A stretch of DNA of 64,000 bases from contig CAKZSB010000144.1 of NCBI GenBank assembly GCA_937920585.1, positions 1 to 64,000 on the forward strand, given 5' to 3'. The DNA is from an uncultured Granulosicoccaceae bacterium. GTDB lineage: Bacteria > Pseudomonadota > Gammaproteobacteria > Granulosicoccales > Granulosicoccaceae. Shown here piece after piece: positions 1 to 8,431 of the stretch (positions are counted from its first letter, which is position 1; every line of letters starts with the position of its first letter). A program made the position numbers and the translations under genes. The notes beneath the pieces were generated by a model. The model saw only the letters and a list, made by a program, of their open reading frames with translations. It searched no databases and was not told where the DNA came from.

Positions 1-1
1 C

Positions 2-61
2 AACGACTTGTTTGTCGACGGGAAATTTACCATGGAATTAATCTCTATTGAGAAGCGCTAG
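2..61 (+). CDS. 3' end of an unidentified gene (partial)
   Basis: Reading frame 2 is open from the left edge and stops at TAG 59-61, giving a 19-residue tail (NDLFVDGKFTMELISIEKR). The composition looks like real protein, and an imperfect 16-bp palindrome (54-69, 14 of 16 positions) spans the stop. The piece is too short to assign a family. The other two forward frames give less protein-like text. That this is a gene end at all is an inference. Confidence 0.35.
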   Translation, partial: NDLFVDGKFTMELISIEKR

Positions 62-97
62 CTAGTGCTCTGACAACACTAAAAATTGGAATACAGT

Positions 98-167
98 ATG
101 GCCTTTGATGTGCCGGTTAGGGCCCAGTTCAGCTATCACACCTGGAGTGCGGCACATCAAAAGCCAT
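98..167. repeat. 18-bp inverted repeat flanking a 34-bp spacer
   Basis: Arms 98-115 (ATGGCCTTTGATGTGCCG) and 150-167 (CGGCACATCAAAAGCCAT) are complementary at 17 of 18 positions. The element sits in the gene-poor stretch 62-331, about 165 bp beyond the stop of the minus-strand quinoprotein operon. Neither side has a T-run, so it is not a typical intrinsic terminator. It could be a small non-autonomous repeat, a REP-like unit or a hairpin that stabilises mRNA 3' ends. I see no gene I would support in 62-331. Confidence 0.75.
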
Positions 168-331
168 CCCCTGCGGGCGAGCGCCAAAAGTTGCCATCGC
201 TGCGTTGCGCTCACTCACAATAGAACAACTATTATTCGATCGCGCGCCTTGCGCTGACCACTTCTTCACTCGCTGTATCCCAACTTTTAATATTGTCAAA
301 GCACTAGGCATCTGGCGCGGCAGCACAACGG

Positions 332-916
332 TTACTGCAAATAATCTATTATCGATTCAGGTTCGCTGGCGACCACTTCGAAGCCCGCTGCCACCCAACC
401 GTCGGTACCATCACGCAGCCAGTAAAGGTTGGTGTAACCCCACTGGTGCGCGCGCCTCACCGAGTACCACGACATCCAGCAATCGGCAATGCAGTAGAAG
501 ACGACGGGGTGGGTTTTGTCATTTGCCGTTAGCCTTGCAAGGTTATCGCGAAAAAACGCCGCCATGAACGATTCCAGTTCGCCATAGCCGACGTTGGGAA
601 GCCAGCTACTACCCGGGATATTAAAACGCTGTTCGGATGGCAGCCAGCTAAGACCAAATTCTACCGCCTCTGTACGCAGCGTCACTGCCTGCACATCGAT
701 CAGTGCAGGAGACTTTGCTGCGATAAGCGCTTGTAACTGTTGTGGTGATAGTGTGGTTCCGCCTGTAACATTCTCCGGAAGCGGCGATCGATAATGGCCA
801 TCGCGATAACCATCGCTATTAAAGTGCTTGCCGGATTCGGCGGCCAGCGGTGCAGCCAGCCAGGCTGTTACAACCAGCATCCCGCAAAGCCAGCCGTGAT
901 TTGCCAGCTTTTTCAT
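332..916 (-). CDS. Rhodanese-like PQQ-pathway protein with Cys-x3-Cys-Trp motif
   Basis: A 194-aa protein with an N-terminal signal peptide (about residues 1-26). The rest reads as a rhodanese-like fold: ALIDVQA near 71-77 and, in the active-loop position, YCIADCWMSW with Cys142, Cys146 and Trp147, then DGTDGW. This matches the family named PQQ-dependent catabolism-associated CXXCW protein, found almost only beside quinoprotein alcohol dehydrogenases. The role is not settled; a periplasmic thiol or persulfide function is inferred from the paired Cys. It is the last gene of the operon, directly abutting the hydrolase gene at 917. Confidence 0.85.
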   Translation of the reverse strand: MKKLANHGWLCGMLVVTAWLAAPLAAESGKHFNSDGYRDGHYRSPLPENVTGGTTLSPQQLQALIAAKSPALIDVQAVTLRTEAVEFGLSWLPSEQRFNIPGSSWLPNVGYGELESFMAAFFRDNLARLTANDKTHPVVFYCIADCWMSWYSVRRAHQWGYTNLYWLRDGTDGWVAAGFEVVASEPESIIDYLQ

Positions 917-1852
917 TTACTGCGTTTCGGTAGCAGGCAACAGCGCCGCTTCGAGCGCCTGATAAAGATGCACGACAGAACGTTGAAACTCGTTCGTTAC
1001 CACAGCGAGATTCCGGAATCGCGCATCGACTGGAATGAACATTACCTCAGCCGGACTGAGCCCCGCATCAGCGGCCGAGGCAAGTGTGCCACTGAGCCAA
1101 TCCAGATAAGATGCTGTTTCAACTATCGGCGCGTTGTTTTCACTGACCGGCCCGTGACCCGGCACCAGTACTTCGAAGCCCAGTGAGTCCAGTGTCTTAA
1201 GCGATGCCTGCCAGCCTTCAATGTCAGCGTGCGGCGTCGTCGCTGCACGTGCATGAAACACCAGATCACCGGCGAAAAGCACGCCGCTGGTCGTATCGAA
1301 GATCGCGAGATCAGATTCGGTGTGCCCACTGAGCGCAAGCAGTTCCAGTTTTCTCGATCCGATTTCAAGCGTACCTGCGCTTGCTGCCAACGTTGGCAGC
1401 ACAATCTCGGTGCCAAGCATGGCGTTACCGATTAACCGGTACATGTTGTCAGAGTAACCCTCTGCCAACAGACGTAAATCGTTAATCGTTTGCGGCAGCG
1501 CGGCGTGTTCGACACCATCGAATGCCTGCAATCCAAAAAAGTGATCGGGGTGATGGTGGGTAATATAGACCCGCACGATCGGCTCGTCAGTGGTCTGGCC
1601 GATCAACGCGACCAGTTGCTCGCCGTAGAGCCGGGACGGCCCGGCATCTATCACCACCACGCCGTCACCGGTTACGATAAATCCGGTGTTTAGAATGTTA
1701 CCGCCGTTTTCGAACGTTAGATCGTCGTTCACCCCGCTGACGACAAACACGCCGGGGCGCACTTCGTTGGCAGCAAGCTTGTAATCGAATCCGGCCGTAT
1801 GGCCCAGCGCGCTGCAGGCCAGAAGGATCGTTGCAAAAGCCAGACGAATCAA
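917..1852 (-). CDS. Quinoprotein-associated metallo-beta-lactamase-fold hydrolase
   Basis: A 311-aa exported MBL-fold protein: signal peptide about 1-20, metal motif THHHPDHFFG near residues 98-107, a later conserved His in LSGHTESD and FAGDLVFH. It belongs to the SoxH-related 'quinoprotein relay system zinc metallohydrolase' type known from alcohol and methanol dehydrogenase clusters. Substrate unknown. Its start overlaps the stop of the SoxYZ-like gene by 4 bp (ATGA), so translation is probably coupled. Co-occurrence with a SoxYZ-like carrier suggests it works on a carrier-bound thio or other adduct (inference). Confidence 0.88.
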   Translation of the reverse strand: MIRLAFATILLACSALGHTAGFDYKLAANEVRPGVFVVSGVNDDLTFENGGNILNTGFIVTGDGVVVIDAGPSRLYGEQLVALIGQTTDEPIVRVYITHHHPDHFFGLQAFDGVEHAALPQTINDLRLLAEGYSDNMYRLIGNAMLGTEIVLPTLAASAGTLEIGSRKLELLALSGHTESDLAIFDTTSGVLFAGDLVFHARAATTPHADIEGWQASLKTLDSLGFEVLVPGHGPVSENNAPIVETASYLDWLSGTLASAADAGLSPAEVMFIPVDARFRNLAVVTNEFQRSVVHLYQALEAALLPATETQ

Positions 1853-2613
1853 CGCGCAAACTCAGCCTTGAAACGATTGCCATTGTTATCGCGACCGGAA
1901 ACCGACACAGGGCCATCGCCCGGTGTATTGACCGTAAACACCGGATTTTCGGCAACCGGCTCAAACGGCATGATTACACCAACCTCATCACCGGACGCAT
2001 CCTTGACCTCGATACGCTCGATGAAAAAAGCCGGAATGCCATCTGCAAGGCCGGTATCCATCGGGTGCATCACTTTGAATTTCATGCGCCCTTCGTCATT
2101 GTTACCGGCAAAGAATCGACCGCTGGTTTCGCCGAGTCGACTGGCCCAGTCGGAATGACCACTGCCGACGCTGGGCGCGGTACAACCACCGCCTGCCGCA
2201 TTCACCCAGGTACCACCAACATGCCATTGGCCGTCTGCGGTTTTCACTGCGGCACGAATCGGGCTGCCCTGCTGCAACTTCAAACCAAACCCGATTTTCG
2301 GCTCCATGGAGTGAGGATAAAAACGCAGCACGGTGGGGATGGGGTTGAGGTCTGCAAAGACCAGGATTTCCTGAACGTCGTCGAGCGCCGTCGCGTCAAC
2401 CATAACCGGCACGTTCATGGAATCTTCCGCGTGGGGCGCTGCCGCCACCTTTACCAGATCGGAAAAACTCACTGTATCGTCGGCGAAGTACTCGCGTGCC
2501 ATATAACTCCAGGCCGGCGAGTTGAGAGGATCCTTGACAGACAAAACGGCATACGCGTTCGATGATGCTGCCGTAAGCAGCGCCGCGGCTGCGATAGTCC
2601 TGATCAGTTTCAT
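1849..2613 (-). CDS. SoxYZ-like carrier protein of a quinoprotein operon
   Basis: A 254-aa exported protein (signal peptide about 1-22) combining a SoxY-like half and a SoxZ-like half. The SoxY carrier Cys is in NAAGGGCTAPS, internal here because the SoxZ-like part (IERIEVKDASGDEVGVIMPF and on) follows it. In true Sox systems the Cys carries sulfur intermediates. This fused form is known from PQQ alcohol dehydrogenase clusters, where the cargo is undefined. It sits between the secreted unknown protein and the MBL hydrolase, the usual partner set. Confidence 0.87.
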   Translation of the reverse strand: MKLIRTIAAAALLTAASSNAYAVLSVKDPLNSPAWSYMAREYFADDTVSFSDLVKVAAAPHAEDSMNVPVMVDATALDDVQEILVFADLNPIPTVLRFYPHSMEPKIGFGLKLQQGSPIRAAVKTADGQWHVGGTWVNAAGGGCTAPSVGSGHSDWASRLGETSGRFFAGNNDEGRMKFKVMHPMDTGLADGIPAFFIERIEVKDASGDEVGVIMPFEPVAENPVFTVNTPGDGPVSVSGRDNNGNRFKAEFAR

Positions 2614-2637
2614 GGCGATTAGTGCCTCTTTTGATTG

Positions 2638-3183
2638 TTATTGCCGAACAAACCGCAACTGGTTGAATTGATGGCGATCCGGCTCGCTGTCGTGCAGCTC
2701 GTCTTTGGTTATCGGCCAGATCACGCCATCCTCCGGCGGCGATGCCAGAATATTCAAATCGACTTCGCGGACCATACCCGAGATGTTCTCGTTCTCGGTG
2801 GACAGCGAAAAATACAAACCGTTCCAGGCGTCGATCCCATAGTCTGTCGCACTACGATGGATAAACAGGAACTCATACTCAAGACTGCGCAGATCATCAG
2901 CAGTGACGCTGGCCGGTTTCTCATAAGGATACGGAAGGTGACACCACATCTGACGTTCCAGATCCATGCAACGAAATGGCCGCATAGACAGGAAGTGATT
3001 ACTAAACGGCTTTTCGCTCATCGCGACTGCAATGCGATCGTCTGCGATCGTCAATTGACCAAGTGCCAGATCGGTTCCATCGGCGCCACTGAGCACAATG
3101 TCGTATTTACCGTCCAGTTCGCCGGCAAAGGCAACTGGCGCAGCCAGCACCAACGCAAGTCCCGCTGCACGAGCACGCCTCAT
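2638..3183 (-). CDS. Secreted protein of unknown function in the quinoprotein operon
   Basis: A 181-aa protein with signal peptide (about 1-20, cleavage after VAFA). I do not recognise a domain. It has two Cys in the mature part (RPFRCMDLERQMWCHLPYP, about 93-106) that could form a disulfide, and a calycin-like start (LDGKYDIVLSGADGTDLALGQLTI) that may be a small lipocalin-type barrel. The start overlaps the upstream binding-protein gene by 4 bp, so it is part of the operon and likely periplasmic. Confidence 0.75.
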   Translation of the reverse strand: MRRARAAGLALVLAAPVAFAGELDGKYDIVLSGADGTDLALGQLTIADDRIAVAMSEKPFSNHFLSMRPFRCMDLERQMWCHLPYPYEKPASVTADDLRSLEYEFLFIHRSATDYGIDAWNGLYFSLSTENENISGMVREVDLNILASPPEDGVIWPITKDELHDSEPDRHQFNQLRFVRQ

Positions 3184-4061
3184 TGCTGGATGTATCCCGT
3201 CTCGAGCGCCGCCGCAGAAGGTTCGCGATAATCCACCCCGTAGCGGTCAAAAACCGCAGCGATAGCCCCTTCCTCACGCAACTCGCGCATCGCGGCGATC
3301 ACAGCATTGATCAACCCCTTGTGATTAAAGCGAATCCCGAGGCCGACATCCCAGCCGGTATTTTGTAAACCCGGTGTGGGTAGCGGGCGGAGATCGAACT
3401 GCCGGTCGGCAGCCTTCATGATGCCCTGAATCTCGGCCGACGGGCCTGCTATAGCGTCGATCTCGCCGCGGCCGAATGCAGCGGCAGCTTCGCTGATATT
3501 GCCAAAATGCACCACGTTCTCGCGGCGGTTGCCGTGCCGGGGGCTCAGCAGGTAGAAGTCTGCGAGTGTGTCGAGTTCCACGCCGACGCGGTGCTGATCG
3601 ATGTCCTCAGCACTGCGCACTGAGTCGGCAGAATCAGTGTTGACTGCCAGCGCCAGGTTGTCGCGGTAATAGGGTGCCAGAAAGGCCACCAGATCGTTGT
3701 CGGCGGCAAACGCCAGATCGTAGGGCACGTGCATCATGAAGTCGGCGACACCGCCACCAATGTAATGCCCTTTCCAGATGTTGTTGCGCAGATCGTCTTC
3801 CATTGTCTCGTCAACACCAATAAATCTGGCAGACAGATTGACGCCGAGTTTTTCGGCTACCAGCTCTGCTATCTCGACATCAATGCCCGCGCGCTTGCCC
3901 TTCTCGTTTCGGTAGGAGAACGGCGGAAAATCACGATAGACGGCACCCTCAATACTGCCGCGCTCGCTTATTGTCTCGAGCTGATCGGCTCTGGCGACGA
4001 TTGCCAGTGAGGCGAGCAAAAACAGGCCCGCCAGCCACGACGTTATTCTAACTGCCTTCAT
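3180..4061 (-). CDS. Periplasmic solute-binding-like protein, XoxJ/quinoprotein-associated type
   Basis: A 293-aa exported protein (signal about 1-25) with the family-3 solute-binding fold: YRDFPPFSYRNEKGKRAGIDVEIAE near 42-66 and two lobes. This subtype sits next to quinoprotein dehydrogenases without any ABC permease, as here. The methanol dehydrogenase relative XoxJ is thought to help activate the dehydrogenase rather than import a solute, and I infer the same role. It follows the cytochrome gene after a single base and precedes the unknown secreted protein. Confidence 0.86.
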   Translation of the reverse strand: MKAVRITSWLAGLFLLASLAIVARADQLETISERGSIEGAVYRDFPPFSYRNEKGKRAGIDVEIAELVAEKLGVNLSARFIGVDETMEDDLRNNIWKGHYIGGGVADFMMHVPYDLAFAADNDLVAFLAPYYRDNLALAVNTDSADSVRSAEDIDQHRVGVELDTLADFYLLSPRHGNRRENVVHFGNISEAAAAFGRGEIDAIAGPSAEIQGIMKAADRQFDLRPLPTPGLQNTGWDVGLGIRFNHKGLINAVIAAMRELREEGAIAAVFDRYGVDYREPSAAALETGYIQQ

Positions 4062-4062
4062 T

Positions 4063-4497
4063 TCACGCGTCTTCTGCGACGGTCAGCAGCCAGGCTCTGA
4101 TCGCCCAAAGTGCTTCCTGCCCGAGTAGTTCACCAAAGGCCGGCATGTAAGTAATTCCATTTCGCACGACGCCGTTCTGCACCCGCATGGCGTACCACTC
4201 GTCGCCATCTGCGTCGCTCGGCAACTCGCGCAAATCGGGCGCGATACCGCCTGAAATGGCCTGCAGCCCGTGGCATCTGGCGCAATTCTGATTGTAGGCC
4301 GACGCTCCAATCTCGATGGCCTCTTCATTGCCGACGTAGGGGTTAGTTACGCGCCATTCGTCACCCAACAATTCGAGGTTTCCAATATCGACCGGTTGCG
4401 GCTGCACATCGCCGTGGCCATGCACACGGCCGATCAGGAACGCCAATACCAGAGTCGCGCTGGCAAGAAGGGCATATTTCTTCAATCTTGTATCCAA
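4063..4497 (-). CDS. pedF: Cytochrome c, electron acceptor of the quinoprotein dehydrogenase (PedF-like)
   Basis: A 144-aa protein with an N-terminal hydrophobic export segment (8-23) and one haem c site, Cys72-Ala-Arg-Cys75-His76. Met118 in YMPAFGE is the likely axial ligand. Length and position match the cytochrome c-550 (PedF) family that takes electrons from PQQ alcohol dehydrogenases. It lies 61 bp downstream of the dehydrogenase gene. The electron route is dehydrogenase PQQ to this haem, then to a terminal oxidase outside the window. Confidence 0.88.
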   Translation of the reverse strand: MDTRLKKYALLASATLVLAFLIGRVHGHGDVQPQPVDIGNLELLGDEWRVTNPYVGNEEAIEIGASAYNQNCARCHGLQAISGGIAPDLRELPSDADGDEWYAMRVQNGVVRNGITYMPAFGELLGQEALWAIRAWLLTVAEDA

Positions 4498-4558
4498 TCA
4501 ATAATAGTTGTGAAAACCGCCGGCGCAGTGCACCGGCGGCAACTTCAGCCTGGCCCGA

Positions 4559-6355
4559 TCAGGACGAAGGCAGTTTGAAGACCCAAACCGAGCCACCCTG
4601 ATTCAGGTACTTGACTCGCTTGGCTACCTCGCCGCCCCAAAGCGGCACCGCACCACCCCATCCAGACGCAACGGCGATGTACTGCTCGCCATCCATTGTC
4701 CAGGTGACCGGGCTGCTGACGATGCCGGAGCCAGTCTGGAATTTCCACAGCTCCTCGCCTGTCTTGGCGTCAAACGCCTTCAGGTAGCCCTCGGGCGTTC
4801 CGGTGAAAACCAGGTTGCCCGCGGTTGTCAGTACACCGCCCCACAGTGGTGCAGGGTTGCGGTATTCCCAAACCTTTTCACCTGTCGCTGGATCAAATGC
4901 ACGCAGCGCGCCGATGTAGTCGTCGTTCAACGGTGAAATGGTAAAGCCGGCACCGAGATAGGCAGCACCTTTCTTGTAGGTGATGGGTTCATTCCACAAA
5001 TCCATACCCCACTCGTTCGACGGCACATAGAACAGGCCTGTATCCTGGCTGTAGGCCATCGGCATCCAGTTCTTGCCACCCAAAAAGCTCGGCGCAGCAA
5101 ATATAGATTCACCTTTCTTGCCGTCATCACTGGCAGTTGGATCGCCGGGGCGATTATCCGCCTCGATCGGCCGCCCGGTTTTCAGATCGATACCTGAGGC
5201 CCAGGTGATTTTGTCGACGAACGGGAACGCATTCAGCAGCTTGCCGTTTTCGCGATTCAGTACGTAGAAGAAGCCATTCCGGTCGGCGTGCCCGCCCGCT
5301 TTGACATCTTCCCCGCCAATCTTGGCGTTGAACGAGATGAGCTCGTTGACACCATCGTAATCCCAGTGATCGTTGGGCGTGTATTGATAGCCCCAGACAA
5401 TCTTGCCGGTATCCGGGTTGATCGCAACGGTTGAGGTTGAGTGCAGGTTGTCGCCAGGGCGAAGGTAGGCATTCCATGGTGCCGGGTTGCCGGTGCCGAA
5501 AAACACCAGATTGGTCTCGGGATCGTAGGTTCCACCCAGCCAGGTAGCAGCGCCACCGGTTTTCCACATGTCGCCAGGCCAGGTTTCGTTAGTTGTACCT
5601 GTTATGCCATTTTCCTGTTGGGCCCCGTCTTTCCAGACGTGTCCCATGTGGCCTTCGAGAACCGGGCGTTGCCAGACCATATCGCCTGTCATTGCATCGC
5701 GCGCTTCGACTCGCCCGACGACACCGAATTCGCCACCGGATACACCCGTGATGACCTTGCCATTGACAATCAGCGGCGCGGCTGTCATGGAGTAACCCGC
5801 CTTGAAATCATCGATCTTGGTTTTCCAGCGGACCTTACCGGTCTTTTGATCCAGCGCTACGATGCCAGCGTCCAGAGTACCGAAAATAACCAGATCGGCG
5901 TACAAACCGGCACCGCGATTCACCACATCGCAGCAAGGCAGAATGCCATCCGGCAGACGGTGGTCGTATTGCCAGAGTTCCTCGCCGGTCCGGACGTCAA
6001 TCGCCCACATCCGTGAGTAGGAGCCGGTGACATACATCACGCCGTCGTGTATCAGCGGCTGAGATTCCTGGCCACGCTGTTTTTCGCCGCCCATTGAGAA
6101 AGCCCAGGCCGGTACCATGCCACCAACGTTTTCACTGTTGATGGTGGTCAGCGTACTGAATCGTTGTCCGCGAGGACCCAATCCATAGGAAACTACGTCT
6201 TCTTCACTGGCCTGATCATTGAGGATCATGTCATCAGTGACACCCTTGCCGTGCCCGTCAGCAATCGCTGCCGGTGCGACGACCGTCACAGTCGCTGCAA
6301 CCGCTGTTGCGAGCAACGAACGCGTCAGATGACGCGAGTTCCAGTTCAATTTCAT
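4559..6355 (-). CDS. exaF: PQQ-dependent alcohol dehydrogenase, lanthanide type (ExaF/PedH-like)
   Basis: A 598-aa periplasmic type I quinoprotein (signal about 1-32, no haem domain). Visible active-site features are the vicinal Cys141-Cys142 ring in [10 protein letters not shown], metal ligands Glu209 (GGEFG) and Asn290 (GTGNP), catalytic Asp332 and, two residues on, Asp334 in HWDYDGVNE. In this superfamily the extra Asp marks lanthanide-dependent enzymes; calcium forms have Ala or Ser there. The PCCDVVNRG context resembles ethanol dehydrogenases (ExaA/PedE/PedH) more than XoxF methanol enzymes. Tryptophan-docking repeats (GxxxWxY-like) recur throughout. First gene of the seven-gene operon, with a GGAG ribosome-binding site. 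Confidence 0.9.
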   Translation of the reverse strand: MKLNWNSRHLTRSLLATAVAATVTVVAPAAIADGHGKGVTDDMILNDQASEEDVVSYGLGPRGQRFSTLTTINSENVGGMVPAWAFSMGGEKQRGQESQPLIHDGVMYVTGSYSRMWAIDVRTGEELWQYDHRLPDGILPCCDVVNRGAGLYADLVIFGTLDAGIVALDQKTGKVRWKTKIDDFKAGYSMTAAPLIVNGKVITGVSGGEFGVVGRVEARDAMTGDMVWQRPVLEGHMGHVWKDGAQQENGITGTTNETWPGDMWKTGGAATWLGGTYDPETNLVFFGTGNPAPWNAYLRPGDNLHSTSTVAINPDTGKIVWGYQYTPNDHWDYDGVNELISFNAKIGGEDVKAGGHADRNGFFYVLNRENGKLLNAFPFVDKITWASGIDLKTGRPIEADNRPGDPTASDDGKKGESIFAAPSFLGGKNWMPMAYSQDTGLFYVPSNEWGMDLWNEPITYKKGAAYLGAGFTISPLNDDYIGALRAFDPATGEKVWEYRNPAPLWGGVLTTAGNLVFTGTPEGYLKAFDAKTGEELWKFQTGSGIVSSPVTWTMDGEQYIAVASGWGGAVPLWGGEVAKRVKYLNQGGSVWVFKLPSS

Positions 6356-6685
6356 AATTCCGATAGTCTCCTCAAGCTAATAGAATAGGCTGTTGAAACC
6401 GCAATTACACGGATTGCACAAGCCTCGGGCTACTAATACAAAACCTACCTCATCACTCTACATAGAGTTGCCGACCATCTCAAGAAGCTCCGGCGCGGGA
6501 AACTAAGAAACAAGCCAAACTGACCATTTAGCACCGGATATAGTGCTGGCTGACAGAGCCGCACACGGGATCTTTACTCAGACTCACCGGAACTCCAGGA
6601 CGCGACCACCTGGCGATCGATTCAACGCTCAAGCCAGGCATCGATGTGCTAACTTTGACTGCCCTCAGGTTTTTAAGGAAATGCA
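6356..6685. promoter_or_regulatory. Divergent intergenic region, quinoprotein operon / esterase
   Basis: A 330-bp stretch without a credible gene between two divergent transcripts. It carries a perfect small palindrome ACTCTA-N2-TAGAGT (6455-6468), about 100 bp upstream of the dehydrogenase start and a candidate regulator site. The esterase has a strong Shine-Dalgarno AAGGAA at 6675-6680, five bases before its GTG. I could not settle on -35/-10 boxes for either direction. Confidence 0.5.
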
Positions 6686-7612
6686 GTGGCACAGCTAGAT
6701 CCCGAGATTCAGGATGTTCTCCAGCTGCTCGACATGGCGATCACCACGCCCATACACACGCTCGATGCGGTGCAGGCACGTGAAATCTTCCAGTCGCTGC
6801 GTCGGCCTGTCGACGACCTGCCTCAAATGCACCGAATCGAGGATCGCTTAGTCGAATCCGGCCAGCACAGTATTCCGGTAAGAATCTACCACCCGACCGA
6901 TGCGAAAGAACTGCCGGCACTGGTCTGGTTTCATGGCGGTGGCTGGGTACTGGGGGATCTGGACAACGCCAATCTGCCTTGTCAGGAGCTCGCCGCCCAG
7001 GCGGGCTGCGTCGTGATCTCGGTCGATTACCGGCTTGCCCCTGAAGCACAGTTCCCGGCGGCATACGACGATTGCCTAGCCGCCACGCAATGGACTTTCA
7101 ACAACGCCCGATCACTCGGCATCGATCCATCCCGAATCGCGGTAGGCGGTGACAGCGCAGGCGGCAATCTGGCAGCCTGCGTCGCACTTGCAGCGCGCGA
7201 TACGGAATTTGCTCCGGCCTTTCAGCTGCTCATCTACCCTGTTGTCAACGACGATTTCGACAACGCCAGCTACACCGACAACGCCGAGGGGTATTTTCTA
7301 ACCAAAGACTTGATGAAATGGTTCTGGGACCACTATGTGCCGAATGCCAAAGATCGTGCCGATAGCCGGGTTAGCCCGATTCAGGCAAATCTTGAAAACC
7401 TGCCACCCGCCTGGCTACTGACCGCAGGCTTCGATCCACTTTGCGATGAAGGTCAGGACTATGCACGCGCCCTTTGCAAGGCTGGCAACCGGGTCAGCAG
7501 CCTGCATGTCCCCGATACCATTCACGGTTTTTTCACTATGCCCGTCGCCTGCGGCGCCCGTGCACGCAGTGCCGCCGCTCGGGTACTCAGCGAAGCGCTC
7601 TCGACAGCCTGA
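6686..7612 (+). CDS. Alpha/beta hydrolase, hormone-sensitive-lipase-type carboxylesterase
   Basis: A 308-aa cytosolic hydrolase. The oxyanion motif HGGG is at 83-86, the nucleophile Ser157 in GDSAGGN, the acid probably Asp250 (TAGFDPLCDEG) and the base His280 (DTIHGF). The family cleaves short-chain carboxylic esters; the natural substrate cannot be read from sequence. The start is GTG at 6686, set by AAGGAA just upstream; the ATG at 6681 is in another frame and stops after five codons. The SDR gene follows about 100 bp later on the same strand. Confidence 0.88.
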   Translation: MAQLDPEIQDVLQLLDMAITTPIHTLDAVQAREIFQSLRRPVDDLPQMHRIEDRLVESGQHSIPVRIYHPTDAKELPALVWFHGGGWVLGDLDNANLPCQELAAQAGCVVISVDYRLAPEAQFPAAYDDCLAATQWTFNNARSLGIDPSRIAVGGDSAGGNLAACVALAARDTEFAPAFQLLIYPVVNDDFDNASYTDNAEGYFLTKDLMKWFWDHYVPNAKDRADSRVSPIQANLENLPPAWLLTAGFDPLCDEGQDYARALCKAGNRVSSLHVPDTIHGFFTMPVACGARARSAAARVLSEALSTA

Positions 7613-7712
7613 GCCCGCAGAATCCATCGCGCTGGCCTCAAGGCAAACTTAACGCTTTGCGCTCGTGATCGGATCAGTGCATCATTCTCAGTTTGATCAC
7701 CAAGGAAAAACA

Positions 7713-8417
7713 GTGGAACTATCGGGCAAAAAAGCAGTGGTTTTCGGCGGAACCTCCGGCATCGGCCTGTCCGCGGCCAAACAATTAGCAGAGGCAGGTG
7801 TCGAGGTTATCGCAATCAGCCGCGATCCGTCCCGAGCCGGTGACGTCCCGGCTGGCGTCACACTGAAAAAGTGCGATGTGCTGGATCGCGATGCGGTGAC
7901 CGCGCTGTTGGCAGAATGCGCGCCGTACGACATTCTCATCAGTGCTGCGACCGGCGGCGGCCGCGCGATTGGCCCGTTCCTCGAGATGGACATGGATGGC
8001 TACAAAGCCTCTTTCGATAAACTCTGGGGCTATGCCAATGTCGTTCGATACGGTGCAGAACACCTGAGCGCCAATGGCAGCATTGTATTGGTCAGTGGAG
8101 CCCCCGCCCGACACTGCAAACCGGGCCAGGTCTCGCTATCGTCGGTCGGTGGTGCCGTCGAGGCGCTCACACGCGCATTGGCCGCCGAACTGGCGCCACG
8201 CAGAATCAACGTGGTGTCTCCCGGCACCATCGATACACCAATGGTTCCGCTCGAGGGCAAGGAACGCGATGACCTCTACGAAAAAATGACTGCCGAAAAC
8301 CTCATTCCGCGCGCCGGCACCGCCGATGAAGTGGCAAAGGGGATTATGTTCGTTGTTGAAAACGATTTTGTTACCGGTACTACCGTCGATGTCGATGGTG
8401 GATGGCTGCTTTCATAA
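7713..8417 (+). CDS. SDR-family protein lacking the catalytic Tyr-x3-Lys
   Basis: A 234-aa Rossmann protein with the nucleotide motif GGTSGIG (12-18), the NAG-equivalent SAATGG and the usual C-terminal VDGGW. I start it at GTG 7713 because AAGGA (7702-7706) sits seven bases upstream; an upstream in-frame GTG at 7665 has no such site. The catalytic Tyr and Lys expected at about 142 and 146 are Leu and Gly (SLSSVGGAVEAL), and Ser128 of SGAP may be the only catalytic-tetrad residue left. It may bind NAD(P) without normal SDR chemistry, or use an atypical mechanism. Confidence 0.85.
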   Translation: MELSGKKAVVFGGTSGIGLSAAKQLAEAGVEVIAISRDPSRAGDVPAGVTLKKCDVLDRDAVTALLAECAPYDILISAATGGGRAIGPFLEMDMDGYKASFDKLWGYANVVRYGAEHLSANGSIVLVSGAPARHCKPGQVSLSSVGGAVEALTRALAAELAPRRINVVSPGTIDTPMVPLEGKERDDLYEKMTAENLIPRAGTADEVAKGIMFVVENDFVTGTTVDVDGGWLLS

Positions 8418-8431
8418 CGGCCACAACACGC

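Noticed and set aside
1-331. Possible insertion sequence end at the left edge
   Set aside because: An inverted repeat is present, but no transposase fragment or target duplication is visible. I report only the repeat.
1831-2565. Plus-strand open frame (244 codons) over the SoxYZ-like gene
   Set aside because: The minus gene has a signal peptide and the carrier Cys motif and overlaps its operon neighbour by ATGA.
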